Positions 43,077 through 53,704 of a stretch of DNA of 64,000 bases are shown here, piece by piece. Made by a program: the position numbers and the translations under genes. The DNA is from Immersiella caudata. Its lineage: Eukaryota; Ascomycota; Sordariomycetes; Sordariales; Lasiosphaeriaceae. The stretch spans positions 186,001-250,000 of the forward strand of contig JAULSU010000008.1 of assembly GCA_030512335.1 (NCBI GenBank). The letters are read 5' to 3'. The notes under the pieces are model-generated. The model had not been told where the DNA came from and ran no database searches. It was given only the letters and a program-made list of their open reading frames with translations. The first letter of the stretch is position 1, and every line of letters begins with the position of its first letter.

Positions 43077-45101
43077 ATGGCTCACGAGACAATCTGCAAG
43101 CGATGCTCCGCTCTCCTGACTGTCGACGGGCTAAAACAGGCGCAGACAGCCGAAGGCTTTCCTTTGCGGCCCGTCAGCGACTACGGAATCGATGCCAAAT
43201 ATCAACCTGACAAAGACTGGGATGGAGTCGACGGAAACAGATGCTGGATGTGCATCCAGGTACAGCATTGGGTATGGCCCCGCCTGACCGACGGTCCCCT
43301 CACCCCTTGGGGCGAGTATGACGACAACGGTGGAGGCATGCTGGGACCCTGGACTGAGCCAGGAGCGTGGGTTGGCGTCTGGTCCAACTTGGTGGAGCTC
43401 CCCCCTAGTGATCACAATCGGCTGGGGAGCGAAGGGGGGATGCCAGTTTCGCTACCAGGCTCAGGCTTAAAACCTTTCAACTTCCTTTCAGTGAAAGACC
43501 CGCGAATACATGATCGAATATTCCCAGTGAGGCCGACAAGAGGCTTTGTGTGCTGGGTGAATGGGGAGGATGACAGAGAAGAATGCATTCCAAGGCAACG
43601 GTTTCCGGAAGTCGAATTCAACTGGATTCCGCCGTTGATCCGGAGGATGAAGATCAAGGCGAATAGTTGCCTCAGCACGCACTCTGAGTGCGGACAGCAG
43701 TCAATACCTCTCCTTCCCAAGCGTGTGATAGACGTTGGACCGTCAGTATCCACCTCAAGAACTGCCTCCCTCCACGTCTCCGAGCCAAATCAAAGAGCCA
43801 ACTACGCTTGCCTGAGCTACTGTTGGGGCAAGGAGCAACAATACACCCTGAAGAACGCCAACGAAGCAACGCTCAGGAGCGAGATCGATTTTCCACGCCT
43901 GGGACAAACGATTCAGGATGCTATCACCATGACCCAACTCCTCGGACTTCGTTATCTGTGGGTCGACGCCCTGTGCATTCTCCAGGACGATGCGAATGAT
44001 AAGGCCATCGAAATCAAGAAAATGGCCAGCATCTATGGTAGTGCTACCCTGACCTTTTATATCGGCCAAGCCGAGTCAGTCAAAGAGGGATTTCTCGCTC
44101 CCCACCTCACAAAGCCACGAGAAAAAGGCCACCAGGGTATGCAGCCAACCCAGCACCAAGTCCCCCTCCCAACTCCGCACAAGTCTGCCACGATCAACCT
44201 ACTTCCCATAGACAACAGGGCGGTCGACAAGTTCTCCTACAGTGGGCCATTCGAGCGCGATGTCGTCGTACCCCTCGACTACCGGGCCTGGGCGTTTCAG
44301 GAGTTCCTCCTTTCCCCTCGCATCCTGCTGTTCATGTCTCTCAATGTCTACTGGGTCTGTAGAAGATGGCATTACCAGCCAATGTACTCGCAGAACCCGT
44401 TTCATCGGAATGCTGGGAACATAAATTCCATCCCCCACCTCAACGAAATCATCAGCCAGGGGAAGAGAATGCCGCGATCGGACTTTTTCAAGGCCTGGAA
44501 CTATATCTTCAGCGATTACAGCTACCGGAAACTCACAGACCCCGAGGACCGACTTGACGCCCTGACCGGTGTGCTCTCTGTTATTTCAGAGGCTCGAGAA
44601 GATAAATGTCACTTTGGACATTGGGAGTCAACCCTGCCCGGTAGTCTCATGTGGCAAAGTTCGGAGGGCACTCCGGGTAGGCACTCAAGAGCCCCCAGCT
44701 GGTCGTGGGCTGCGGGGTGGAGGAAGCAGTTTCCGATCGGCGAGAGCGTCATCCCGCAGTCGGAAGTCCTCGACGTGAAGTCGAATGGAATACTGAAGCT
44801 GAGAGCAAGGGCCTTGGAATCTTTCACTGGAAGCACATGCGTGGACGATGAGACGTTGTGCGACGCACACCATTCGTGGCTGAGGGTTGTTGTTGGAAAC
44901 TATAAGCCGTACCATACAGACGAAGGCAAGCAGGGAGTGTTGTTCACATGTTTGATGCTGGAGAAAACATCTGCCGTGGAAGATGGCATGGAGGTGTTTT
45001 GTCGGAGAGGAGTGGCTCATCAAAGGTTTGATCTGTCAGGGACTACGGTCGAGAGGCTGCTGGAAGAGCACGGCGTGGAGAGGGATTTTCTCATCAAATA
45101 G
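43077..45101 (+). CDS. HET-domain protein (heterokaryon incompatibility type)
   Basis: Protein of 674 residues in one exon. The start at 43077 has a strong context (gccaccATGG); the same frame stays open upstream without another ATG. A small Cys pair (ICKRCSALL) begins the N-terminus and a further pair appears near residue 55 (CWMCIQ). The HET domain starts at about residue 240 (ANYACLSYCWG), continues with LGQTIQDAITMTQLLGLRYL and WVDALCILQDD, and closes with RAWAFQEFLLSPRILLF. HET domains are TIR-like effectors that trigger cell death when incompatible fungal cells fuse, but most members are uncharacterised. Its 3' end is only 124 bases from the convergent kinase-like gene. Confidence 0.88.
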   Translation: MAHETICKRCSALLTVDGLKQAQTAEGFPLRPVSDYGIDAKYQPDKDWDGVDGNRCWMCIQVQHWVWPRLTDGPLTPWGEYDDNGGGMLGPWTEPGAWVGVWSNLVELPPSDHNRLGSEGGMPVSLPGSGLKPFNFLSVKDPRIHDRIFPVRPTRGFVCWVNGEDDREECIPRQRFPEVEFNWIPPLIRRMKIKANSCLSTHSECGQQSIPLLPKRVIDVGPSVSTSRTASLHVSEPNQRANYACLSYCWGKEQQYTLKNANEATLRSEIDFPRLGQTIQDAITMTQLLGLRYLWVDALCILQDDANDKAIEIKKMASIYGSATLTFYIGQAESVKEGFLAPHLTKPREKGHQGMQPTQHQVPLPTPHKSATINLLPIDNRAVDKFSYSGPFERDVVVPLDYRAWAFQEFLLSPRILLFMSLNVYWVCRRWHYQPMYSQNPFHRNAGNINSIPHLNEIISQGKRMPRSDFFKAWNYIFSDYSYRKLTDPEDRLDALTGVLSVISEAREDKCHFGHWESTLPGSLMWQSSEGTPGRHSRAPSWSWAAGWRKQFPIGESVIPQSEVLDVKSNGILKLRARALESFTGSTCVDDETLCDAHHSWLRVVVGNYKPYHTDEGKQGVLFTCLMLEKTSAVEDGMEVFCRRGVAHQRFDLSGTTVERLLEEHGVERDFLIK

Positions 45102-45225
45102 ACCTGCAGACCTGCCTTATCTACGAAATATCTAGCTAGTTCCGAAAAAAATAGATTGACCCCCAATCCTGATAGAACAGCGGTGCGGACGCTCAAACCT
45201 CACCCCCCACACCAACCAGGGTTGC

Positions 45226-46773
45226 TTATACTTCTTCCTGCCCTCCCCGTCTGCCCTCACTTTCCTGTATCCTCTCCATTATGCTCCCTACACTCTGCAC
45301 CCTTCGGTGGCCCTGAAGTCTCAACTGTTCCGGACTCACCCTCACAGCGAATTCCGGCGGTAGCGAAACTTTCGGGCTCGCTAGACACGCCATACTATCA
45401 GTTGGTGAGCAAGGCAAGCCTTGCATGAAGGGAAACGGAAATTCCCAGGTTATCTCCTCGTCGAGTTCGTCTTCTGAAGAGGTGTCCGAGGACGCGTCAC
45501 CGTGTTGGTCCTGGTCGAACTCGAATTCAGTTGGCTGCGGGCTTGGAGATGGGACGGTGGATGATATGCGGAGAGTGAATGAGAGGGAGGTTCGAGATTG
45601 CGGGTCAGCATTGCTCTCCCGGAGGCAGCTTTCTTCTTGGGTTCCACAGGTTTTCTCGGTTGACCACTCATTCAAGCGATAAATGCGCAAAGGCGGACAC
45701 GAGTTCCTCCTTGCGAGAACGACAGCCGGCAAGGCAGGCTGGTGGACCTTTGTTGACGGGAGGGCAGCTGAAAAGGGTACGTCTGCGAGAAGCTCAACAG
45801 GATGCTTCACCACAGGGTTCGATGGATTCCCGCAACTACCCTCAAAACTGTTATCCCTCGAAACGGCCGAGGGTATTTGGAGCGTTGGGCTTGGAGATCG
45901 ACTGGCAACCTCATCGTGGCAAGCCAGAAAAGGGGGAGACAACTCTCGGCCCCTGAGTGGTGTGCAAGGGAGATGTGGGTTGAGATTGAGATTGCCTTGT
46001 TGCAATATGTCGACGATGTCCCCAAAGATATCGGGATCCGTGATGACGCCGAGGTCGGGGGATTGTCCACTGTTCCTGGTGAACATGCCTGATTCAGGCC
46101 GCCGTCCAGCCCAGACACACCACAGCGTCACAGCCATTGCGAAGAGGTCGTCCGACTCGGTAGGAACAAAGCACCGTCCAAAGTGGGTATTCGATCTCGC
46201 ACGAGGCGAAACAAACTCCTCGTCTCCGTCCCAGCATCTTTGTTGCGTCTTGTCCGGATTCCCTCGATCCACCAACCTCGCGTTGGCAAAGTCGGCAAAA
46301 ATAAGCTGTCCTTCGGAGTTCCATCGAAGGGAGCTGGGATTGACATCCCCATGAACAATTCCCCGTGCATGAAGTTGTGAAACCAGCTCGATAATGCGGA
46401 GTGACGCAGGTAAGCGCTCTTCTGGGCGGATCTCCAGCAAAACAAACGGAACACCCCTTTCAATGATTGCGGACTCTTGATGGAAAGTCAAACGCGCCAC
46501 GTTTATTTGCCCAACGCGAGAGATAAGGCTGGTGGCGATGTCTTTTCCTACGTATTCGAGGATATCGGCTTCGTCTTTGGAGCAGGAGGCTTTGAGGAGG
46601 AGGGTGTCGCTGAGGGGGATGAATCCTTCGGGTTCATTGTCTGCGATACAGTCTTCCAGAGACGCAGGCTGGCGGTGGAGACGCGGGTCGTCGGTAAGCA
46701 TAATCGGGGACAAACCGGAAGCGCGGAGGTTGCCGGGCTGGCGCTGAGTGGATGTTCGGCCGGAAGTGTCCAT
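45226..46773 (-). CDS. Protein kinase-like protein, probable pseudokinase
   Basis: Single-exon protein of 515 residues. The middle has kinase-like spacing: hydrophobic strands (VPFVLLEIRPEERL), the catalytic-loop equivalent IVHGDVNPSSLRW at 139-151, and FADFANARL at 159-167 in place of DFG. Asp-143 and Asp-161 are kept, but the HRD Arg is Gly and the DFG Gly is Ala, and the ATP-binding Gly-rich loop is not apparent. A DDLFAMAVTLWCVWAGRRPE segment resembles the F-helix region. The C-terminal 200 residues are disordered, Ser/Pro-rich and acidic. Such degenerate kinases occur in fungal HET and NLR-type neighbourhoods; catalytic activity is doubtful. It is convergent with the HET gene. The start is the Met before a Ser/Thr-rich leader; the frame is open further upstream. 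Confidence 0.7.
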   Translation of the reverse strand: MDTSGRTSTQRQPGNLRASGLSPIMLTDDPRLHRQPASLEDCIADNEPEGFIPLSDTLLLKASCSKDEADILEYVGKDIATSLISRVGQINVARLTFHQESAIIERGVPFVLLEIRPEERLPASLRIIELVSQLHARGIVHGDVNPSSLRWNSEGQLIFADFANARLVDRGNPDKTQQRCWDGDEEFVSPRARSNTHFGRCFVPTESDDLFAMAVTLWCVWAGRRPESGMFTRNSGQSPDLGVITDPDIFGDIVDILQQGNLNLNPHLPCTPLRGRELSPPFLACHDEVASRSPSPTLQIPSAVSRDNSFEGSCGNPSNPVVKHPVELLADVPFSAALPSTKVHQPALPAVVLARRNSCPPLRIYRLNEWSTEKTCGTQEESCLRESNADPQSRTSLSFTLRISSTVPSPSPQPTEFEFDQDQHGDASSDTSSEDELDEEITWEFPFPFMQGLPCSPTDSMACLASPKVSLPPEFAVRVSPEQLRLQGHRRVQSVGSIMERIQESEGRRGGQEEV

Positions 46774-48825
46774 TATGGAGCCGCAGGCCGGGCGGAGAGG
46801 TGGGGGCGAGAATGCCGTGTAAGTCAACGACAAGGCAAGCTCAAACTTTTGCGCTGGGATGTTTTGGCTAGGAAAATGAGAATGAAAGAGTGTTACTTGA
46901 AGTGGAGCCGTCCTACATGTGACGGCTAGCCATCCCCCTAAATATCTATCGTTACATGATCCCACTTCCAAGTGCAGCTTGTTTCGATCCACAATAGCTT
47001 TGGTCCAATCCTTCAGCTTTGTTTCAGAAAGCGCGGTAATTTTGTATTGAGTTGTTGGTCCCCGGAGTGGTCAGTTTCTAGCTCCATCAGCCGGCCAGGT
47101 CGCCTGACTGGCCGACAGCGGAAGGGGTCGCCTTCCCGCAGGCGGTTTGCGCTTTGCAGCTATTACCTGATGCTCAGGAAGGCCGGAATTTCCGCCAGGC
47201 GCTTAAGTTCATTAGCGCCCAGGCAGGTAGACAGTTTCTGAACCCCAACTGTACGATGCTGGGCTGTGGCTCAATTCGCGCCGGGATTCGCTGTTGGGGG
47301 CGGCAAGTGAACAGCCCCATTGGAGAAGCGCTCCCCACTCCCAGCCAACCACAAGAAGGGGCGACGAATTTGACGTCCAATACAAGAATGGTCTTCAGCA
47401 ACAATATAAGTCATAAAGTTTTGCTGCATATGGCAAGCGGAACTTGATCCAAATACCCGGTGGCTGTGGCGTCAAAGTAAGGAGCCCTGAAACGACACCT
47501 AGTTGTCCTAAGAAGGGCGGACAGTAGAATGAACATATTCGTTCGTTCCTGGAATAATGATATTGTTCACCCCCCTGATGATGGACACGAAAGACACTAT
47601 GATAACATGACAAAGGGGCATATAGAAGCAGCCGACATCCTGGTCTCCCAGCCATTAGGAGGTCCTACCTATTGTTGCCAAACGGTCGAACAAGAATAGG
47701 CCTAAACGAGCCTTGCCTATTCTGTAATCTGTGCATAGGTGCCTACCTCCGCCCTGTCACAGAACCATTCTCGCAGCCCAAAATGTTATTCCTGGAGATT
47801 TATGAGTACCTGCACTCTATCGTCGCGCAATTCTCGCTCCTAATGAAAGTGGCATTGGCCACAACAGCTCTCGTTGCGCTCGTTGGGCTGGCTGTGTGAA
47901 GGTATTTGGGGTGTATCATCTACTCTGTTTTAATCCATCCGCTGGTCACCATTGCGGCGACAACCTGCTTGGCCTTATTGATCTCAGCCATCCACTCCGT
48001 CATTTCAATTTCCTGAAATTTGCGTCTACCTCTACGTAGCTCGGTTGGCGCTCACTGGAGGGGCCCGGGCCGGCTCCCACACGTATCTACTTCATAGCCC
48101 GTTTTCTTAGTCCGCGTATTTCAGACGTTATCCTCTCCAAAAACGTGGAGTGCTTTGGGACCTTTTACTATCTATAATGCTGATGGTTTCGTTTTCGGAA
48201 GGCTGAGTACAACCTTCATGTCCCTAGATAGAGGCATTACCTCTCTTGGGATGGTGATAACACACTTCTTAACTTTAGGATAACATTGCTTCCTGGCTAA
48301 GGCTTTCTTGGGCGTACACGGCCGCGATCTGGTAACACAAAGGGAATCCTGGGATGCCCTAACGACGACAGTTACGGAACCCGAGATGCCGTTCAGGAGT
48401 TCATGGGAAGTCTTCTACATCTTTTTCCTGAGACCAATGGTATGGGGAGCAGTTCCCCGCCGGTTGTACGCTATCGTATTAGTTCAGATTAACAGACACG
48501 TGTCTACAATGGTGGGGCTTGGTTGTCCCCAATGGTTGGGACAAATCTGGATACAGGTACTCGCAAACCTTGCAAGGGTATTTTGGGATGATGTCGTTGG
48601 TATTGCTGGATTTGAATGAAACCAGAGCAGAGACGCCTAAGGACATTATTAAGCTGGTTCATGCCGAAAGAAGGCGAATTCCAAGCCATATTATCATTGA
48701 GTACCTACAGATGCCCTGCAAGACCCGTAAGTACACCTGCACTGGAAGCAGACGAGCAGAAGCAAAAACCCCCCAACGCCCATGCTCCAATGGAAAATAT
48801 AGACCGAGTCCCTGTCGCATAACCC
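46774..48825. other. Large intergenic stretch; no gene seen
   Basis: About 2 kb, slightly AT-rich in its second half. Only short, unstructured frames occur, with no recognisable mobile element. Confidence 0.45.
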
Positions 48826-50170
48826 TCAATTGAACCATTCCATGCCCCTGTGTATGCTTCCCATCTGCTTCACCAACGGGAAGAATCCAATTACCTCCTC
48901 AAAATAATTCAGACACCTGTGCCGCTTTGCAACGTGCCCACCGCCCCTGCTGATCCCCTTCTTCGGGTCCTGATTCTTGAAGTGCTCCTTGCCTTGAACA
49001 TGCAACGGCCCCGTGCACGTCAACATGCTCGCGATGTAATTCATGGCGATATCCTCGCAGTTGAAGTTCTCGTCTACATGGGCTCGAATCAGTGTCGGAA
49101 TCTGCTCTCCCGAAGAGTAGTAATCCATGAGGGAGAGATGGACAAAGGCCAAGTTGGTGAGAACCATTGAGTACCAATCCTGCCCCTTCTTGCACGGGTG
49201 ATACGACAGCGAACCCTTGTCATTCCGGGTGAAGCATCGTGGCAAGGCGCCGGTGATGCGGTACCGGCCGAGCTGGCGCCATGTCTGAAAGACAAACTCG
49301 AGGTCAGAAGGCTCATACCAGACGTCGTCGTCGTGAGAGAGGATGGCCTGGGTTTCGTAAAGCGGATCAGGGGCAAAGCGAGCATTAAGCGAGTCGTATG
49401 ATGAGTACCGGTAGCGGACGCGAACTCCTAAGGGAGAAGTGTATGACGGCGGTGGGTCCGGGGACTCGCACCAGACGATGACAACTTCGTGGAGCGAAGG
49501 GATCGGGGTGGAGAGAAGCTTGGTCAGGGTGACGTTGAGGATGTCGGGGCGTTTGTAAGTCAAGATAGCGATGCTGTGAGGAGGGTCGTATTAGTGGCTG
49601 AGGGGCCAAGAATGGGGTGGAGGGATGAAGATGCAACACAACGGGCGGTATACCCGGAGTGAGGAGCTTTGCAGGGAAGGGGAAGACTAACGTGAACTTG
49701 TCATCCATCAGGTGAGCATATCGGACATCGGCCTCAAGCCAGACCTTGCGGGCGGCTGCGTGGGCGTCTTCGCCGCATGCGCCGGCATATCCCAGTGGAA
49801 CTTGGAGCGCACTGATAAGCGGCGATGGCGGCTCTTCCAATTGCGACTGCTCCTCGGGACTTGGTGGCTCCGCGACATCCGAAGTGACGAGAGATGGTGA
49901 TGGCGATGGCGGCGTTTCCGCTTGAAGTGCGCCGCTCCTAACCGCCGCCAGCGGCCCGGCGAAATGATTGGTAAAAATCGAGAGGATCAACGCCATCACG
50001 AAGATGGCCGAACACAGAATCGTGGCGAGTTTCCTCGGGGGGATGCCCCCCAGACCTTCGACGGCCCGCAACATGACGGCTTCGATGACGATGTTGGAAA
50101 ACCGCCCAGAACGAGGGAACTCACATAGGCATGGGACCTGGGGCCCGGCGGAGATAAGAGGGCGGAACAT
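48826..50170 (-). CDS. GT64 (exostosin-type) glycosyltransferase, membrane anchored
   Basis: Two exons, 50170-49692 and 49573-48826, encode 408 residues; an internal Met at 50074 would give 376. The second start places a type II membrane anchor near the N-terminus (LATILCSAIFVMALILSIF), so it may be the real one. The luminal domain matches family GT64: TYKRPDILNVTLTKLL, VVIVWCESPD and ILSHDDDVWYEP with the Asp-x-Asp metal site. Further motifs are RITGALPRCF, MVLTNLAFVHLSLMDYYSSG, DENFNCEDIAMNYIAS and a basic C-terminus. It would add a sugar to a glycan in the secretory pathway; the fungal acceptor is unknown. The 118-base intron is the largest assigned here after the tyrosinase intron. Confidence 0.8.
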
Positions 50171-50823
50171 CGCAATGCCCCCTGAGAGTCTGTGGGGTGC
50201 GCCACGAAGCTAGACGGTTAGGGGATGACGCGCCACCACGAATCGGCCACGGAACAACTTGGGATTAGATAGCGTGAGCAAAATCTGCAGCAAAACCCTG
50301 CTGAGAAAGCGCTCTCATCCTAACAAATCCAGGTAACTTACTCAACATGGACAAAGTTGAATCCACAGAGGTGGACCGTGAAGGCTGACTCGTTTCCCAA
50401 AGGGGTTGGCAGGCCGACATGGATGGTGAAGTTTGGGATTGTCCAGCTCCACTATCACACGATAGTGCGCCTTGGCAATAGTTCAAGATTTCCCGCGGCG
50501 ACGGGGAATGAGCCGCAACGTGGGGCGTGGGTTTCTGTTGGTGGCTAGCGCGACCTGGAAATACCAGCTGAAAACCCCTGAAGCGGGCATGAGCCACCGT
50601 GTGTGAGATACCGAGTGAACACCCAATCGAATCAATGAGTTTTTGAGATAAACGAGAACTCAAACACGATTCGAGAATTCGCAGCCGAAACACGCTGAGT
50701 CATGATCCAATGCATCCATTGAAGGGATCAACGCCCACTTGAAGCAACTTCGATGTTACGATAGAGTTGGTGTCACCAGGGGTCCGGGGCAGCTCAACAA
50801 AACATCTTTCCATCACTCCACTC
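50171..50823. other. Intergenic; no gene seen
   Basis: No supportable gene on either strand. Confidence 0.4.
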
Positions 50824-51468
50824 CTACTTCCTGTTTGCTTCCCAGTCCAACCCCATCTCCAAAAACCACGAATCTCTCTCCTTGATCCACCTCCCAACCG
50901 GCGTCTTTGGGCCTTCTGCGGCAATAAGCTTCCTGGCTTCATCAACCCCCATGTATCCCAGCCACAGTTCTTCCTTCTTCTTCAGCATCTCGTCCGTCAC
51001 CCCTTCCGGATCATTCGTCTCCGGCAGAAAGTCCGCAATGTAGCAAAGCGTGATCTGCCGTACTCCCACGTTGTCAACGAACTGCCACTCCTCCGAGGTC
51101 GCGATCGGCGGTTCAGGTGCCCACTTGGGGGCGTTGCTGGTGTCTCCGCTCTGAGATGCCTCCTTAGGCTTCTCCCTCAGCCGAACCCGTCCGCCGGTCG
51201 TCCACATGAACTCGATCTGAACGGCAGCTTCCAGACTCAGGTCGCGAGAGGCAAGGTCGTTCAGGGGTTCGATGAACCCGCCCGGCAGACGGTGCTTCGG
51301 GACAGTGGGCCAGGGGCGGGAGATGCCGATTTGACCGGTGGGGGTGAATGCCAGATACCGGAACGCGAAGCGGTCGGCGTAGTTGACATTGGGAGAGGGG
51401 GCGCCGATGGCTCGGTGGGGAGTTCCGGGGGAAACCCCGGGGAGTCCGGAAGGGTGAGCAGCGGGCAT
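50824..51468 (-). CDS. Nudix-like protein with degenerate Nudix box
   Basis: Protein of 214 residues in one exon from the first ATG (51468). The fold order suggests a Nudix protein: FAFRYLAFTPTGQIGI, then HRLPGGFIEPLNDLASRDLSL followed by EAAVQIEFMWTTGGRVR. The standard Nudix box (Gly, Glu, then Arg-Glu-x-x-Glu-Glu) is not intact; the Arg-Glu-x-x-Glu-Glu part reads AAVQIEFMW. Metal-dependent hydrolysis is therefore doubtful. The C-terminal half is acidic and Trp-rich (KRDSWF-type ending ERDSWFLEMGLDWE). It could be a catalytically dead homolog or a Nudix-unrelated protein of similar layout. Confidence 0.45.
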   Translation of the reverse strand: MPAAHPSGLPGVSPGTPHRAIGAPSPNVNYADRFAFRYLAFTPTGQIGISRPWPTVPKHRLPGGFIEPLNDLASRDLSLEAAVQIEFMWTTGGRVRLREKPKEASQSGDTSNAPKWAPEPPIATSEEWQFVDNVGVRQITLCYIADFLPETNDPEGVTDEMLKKKEELWLGYMGVDEARKLIAAEGPKTPVGRWIKERDSWFLEMGLDWEANRK

Positions 51469-52250
51469 GGCGTCTTCGGAGTGCAAGGTGTGAAAGCTAT
51501 GGTATGGTGCTGGTCGCCGTGATCAAAACAGTCCGATATGATGGAATTGCACAGTATGGAGGAGTTCGGAGAGGGAGGTGAGACGGGCGACGGACCCCCA
51601 TATTGCCGCGGATGATGGATCACGTAATGCGACGTTTGGCATCAAATTGAAGGGGGCTAGCCAATAGCGTTTGCAGCCGCTGACATCGACGCGCCAGGAT
51701 GTAACCAAGCTTGGCGCGAACCGCCGCCACGTGAGGATCAAGATGTGATCTATTGATGTTGACATTGAGTCGCGGTGTCGTTGCCTGTACGGAACGATTT
51801 CGGTATCATCTCCATCTATAAACCAAGATGCTCCGTCACGGTGGATCTTAATGTTGGAACCGTGACTTGACGGAGGTTCGTAGTTGCGATTTGATGAGTT
51901 TTCGTACTGGCTGGTCAGCTTGATATTGACAGGTTGAACTCAATGAACGACAAAGGTCACGGCATGCCCGAGCCGTGGGAATACCACGTGAAAGGCGGCC
52001 ACGAGGAATTGACTTAGACTTTGTGGAGTGGCCGGAAGCCGTTACAACGGCAGCCACCAGTGCTACCTTTTTTTCCCCATCTCCCCGTGATTCCCATCAG
52101 TTCCCCATTTAATCCCTCAATCGACGTCGTCACCTTTTGCGTTTCCAAGTCAGTTTCATCCAAAAGCTCACCGCCTCGTTCCGTTCATCCCAGGACATCT
52201 CGCAGTCAGACCACCATCGTCTCTACCTTCCTCCCCATATCCGTCGCAAA
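51469..52250. other. Intergenic; no gene seen
   Basis: Divergent promoter region between the Nudix-like gene and an unknown gene; no coding signal. Confidence 0.4.
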
Positions 52251-52715
52251 ATGTCGTTGTCAGCTTTCGCCTCCGCCCAAATAGGCACGATTCTCCTGCC
52301 GCCAACACCTCCCCCAACCCCGACCGTCCTGGTGACCAACATCAAAGGCCAGGCGATACTCGGTACGAGCGGATACCTCCTTCCGCCGGGCCTTGACAGC
52401 TTGCCCCGAACAGGGAGACCTCCGCTCCCACAACACACCACGGCCCAGGATGAGCCGCCTGCCCCCGGGTATGTGGCCGCTCTGGGGAATGTGGCCGCTG
52501 CTGGAATTGTGGCCGATGCTAATGCGAGGGAACGGATCGCCCCTGACATCGTGGTGACGAACCCGGACGGCGAAGAGACTCCCCTCCTTCACCACCAGTG
52601 CCGTTACTGCCAGTCTTCGGCCCCACAGATGAGATGGGCGCGAGCTTCCAGCGCTGCGGAGCCACAAGAAGCCATGCCGTCTGTCTGGCAACGGCTCAGG
52701 TCTTGGTTTTGTTGA
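52251..52715 (+). CDS. Hypothetical Pro/Ala-rich small protein
   Basis: Single-exon frame of 154 residues. The N-terminal half is rich in Pro and Thr (LLPPTPPPTPTVLVTNIKGQ), followed by an Ala/Val-rich apolar segment (GYVAALGNVAAAGIVADANA) and a short tail with one Cys pair (HHQCRYCQSS). I do not recognise it. The start codon has a good context (caaaATGtcg). It is plausible as a gene but could be chance. Confidence 0.4.
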   Translation: MSLSAFASAQIGTILLPPTPPPTPTVLVTNIKGQAILGTSGYLLPPGLDSLPRTGRPPLPQHTTAQDEPPAPGYVAALGNVAAAGIVADANARERIAPDIVVTNPDGEETPLLHHQCRYCQSSAPQMRWARASSAAEPQEAMPSVWQRLRSWFC

Positions 52716-53003
52716 TGGGCAGGTGAACGATACGCCACAACCCGATGCAATAACACAGACTGAAGTCAACCATGCGGTGTGACCACCGAGTCCGCTTTGG
52801 CTAGCTTCGATATCCCACCTCGTTCGACCCTCCGCGTCGAAAGGGCGGCGATCTAGTTCGCCCCACACGCCTTCTGCAGGTTGCTTTGTCAGGGCCCGCC
52901 CATATCCACAAGAACACCGATGATCCTTCCCGACCGCGAATACCTTCCTCAAGCCTTTCTCACCGACACTAGCGTTGACGGATATGTCTACCTCCAAACC
53001 TCA

Positions 53004-53550
53004 ATGAGCATCCCCGATACAAGCTCCCTTCCCCCCGAGGCCGTCGACCTACCAGGCCGCATGTACGATGCAGCTCGCCAAGGAGACATCGCTGTCCTAC
53101 AACAAGCCTTGCCTGCTGGTCTTCTTCCAAACTTGACGAATGAGAAGGGAGATGTACTTGTGTATCCGCCCACCCCATGCAAAGGAAAGAGATGCTGACA
53201 TCGCCAGCTGATGCTAGCGGCTTACCATGGGCACGCCCCTCTGGCGAAGCTCCTGTTGGAACACGGAGCAGATCCTAACCGGGTCAACGACCGCGGGTAG
53301 TCCCCACTGGCGGGCGCGGTGTTCAAGATGGAGGTCGCGGTTGTGGATGTAGGCCACTACCTGATGTGCAATGAACGGCGGCTGGCTGACATACGGGGGC
53401 GGGGAGTAGATCCTTCTCGAGGGCGGGGCTGATCCCGACTACGGGAATCACTCGGCGATGGAATGCATCGTGATGTTTAGCCAGGTTGACAAATGGAAGG
53501 AAAACTTTGAGGCCGCTTCAGGACGGGGGACAGCAGCCTGGGCGAGTTAG
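53004..53550 (+). pseudogene. Ankyrin-repeat protein with one in-frame stop
   Basis: Three exons, 53004-53153, 53208-53348 and 53410-53550, sum to 144 codons. The frame gives ankyrin units: MYDAARQGDIAVLQQAL, then AAYHGHAPLAKLLLEHGADP and, in exon 3, LLEGGADPDYG. A TAG at 53298-53300, in the turn after the conserved NDRG, replaces a Gln-type codon; the sequence after it resumes the repeat (SPLAGAVFK). One CpA-to-TpA change of CAG gives TAG. The stop would leave about 80 residues with two partial repeats. Splice signals are otherwise good, so the lesion looks recent. Alternatively the open frame could use a different exon arrangement, which I did not find. Confidence 0.6.
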
Positions 53551-53704
53551 ATGCAGCGTAGATGAAGGGAAATAAACGGTGATAGATTTCCGCCGTACTT
53601 GACTTGACAGCTCCTTTATCCAGTCTTGACATTCCCCTTGTGCCCCTCATTGCATTTACTACAACCCCTTCCTTTGCCCATTGTAATGTACAAACTGCGT
53701 CACT

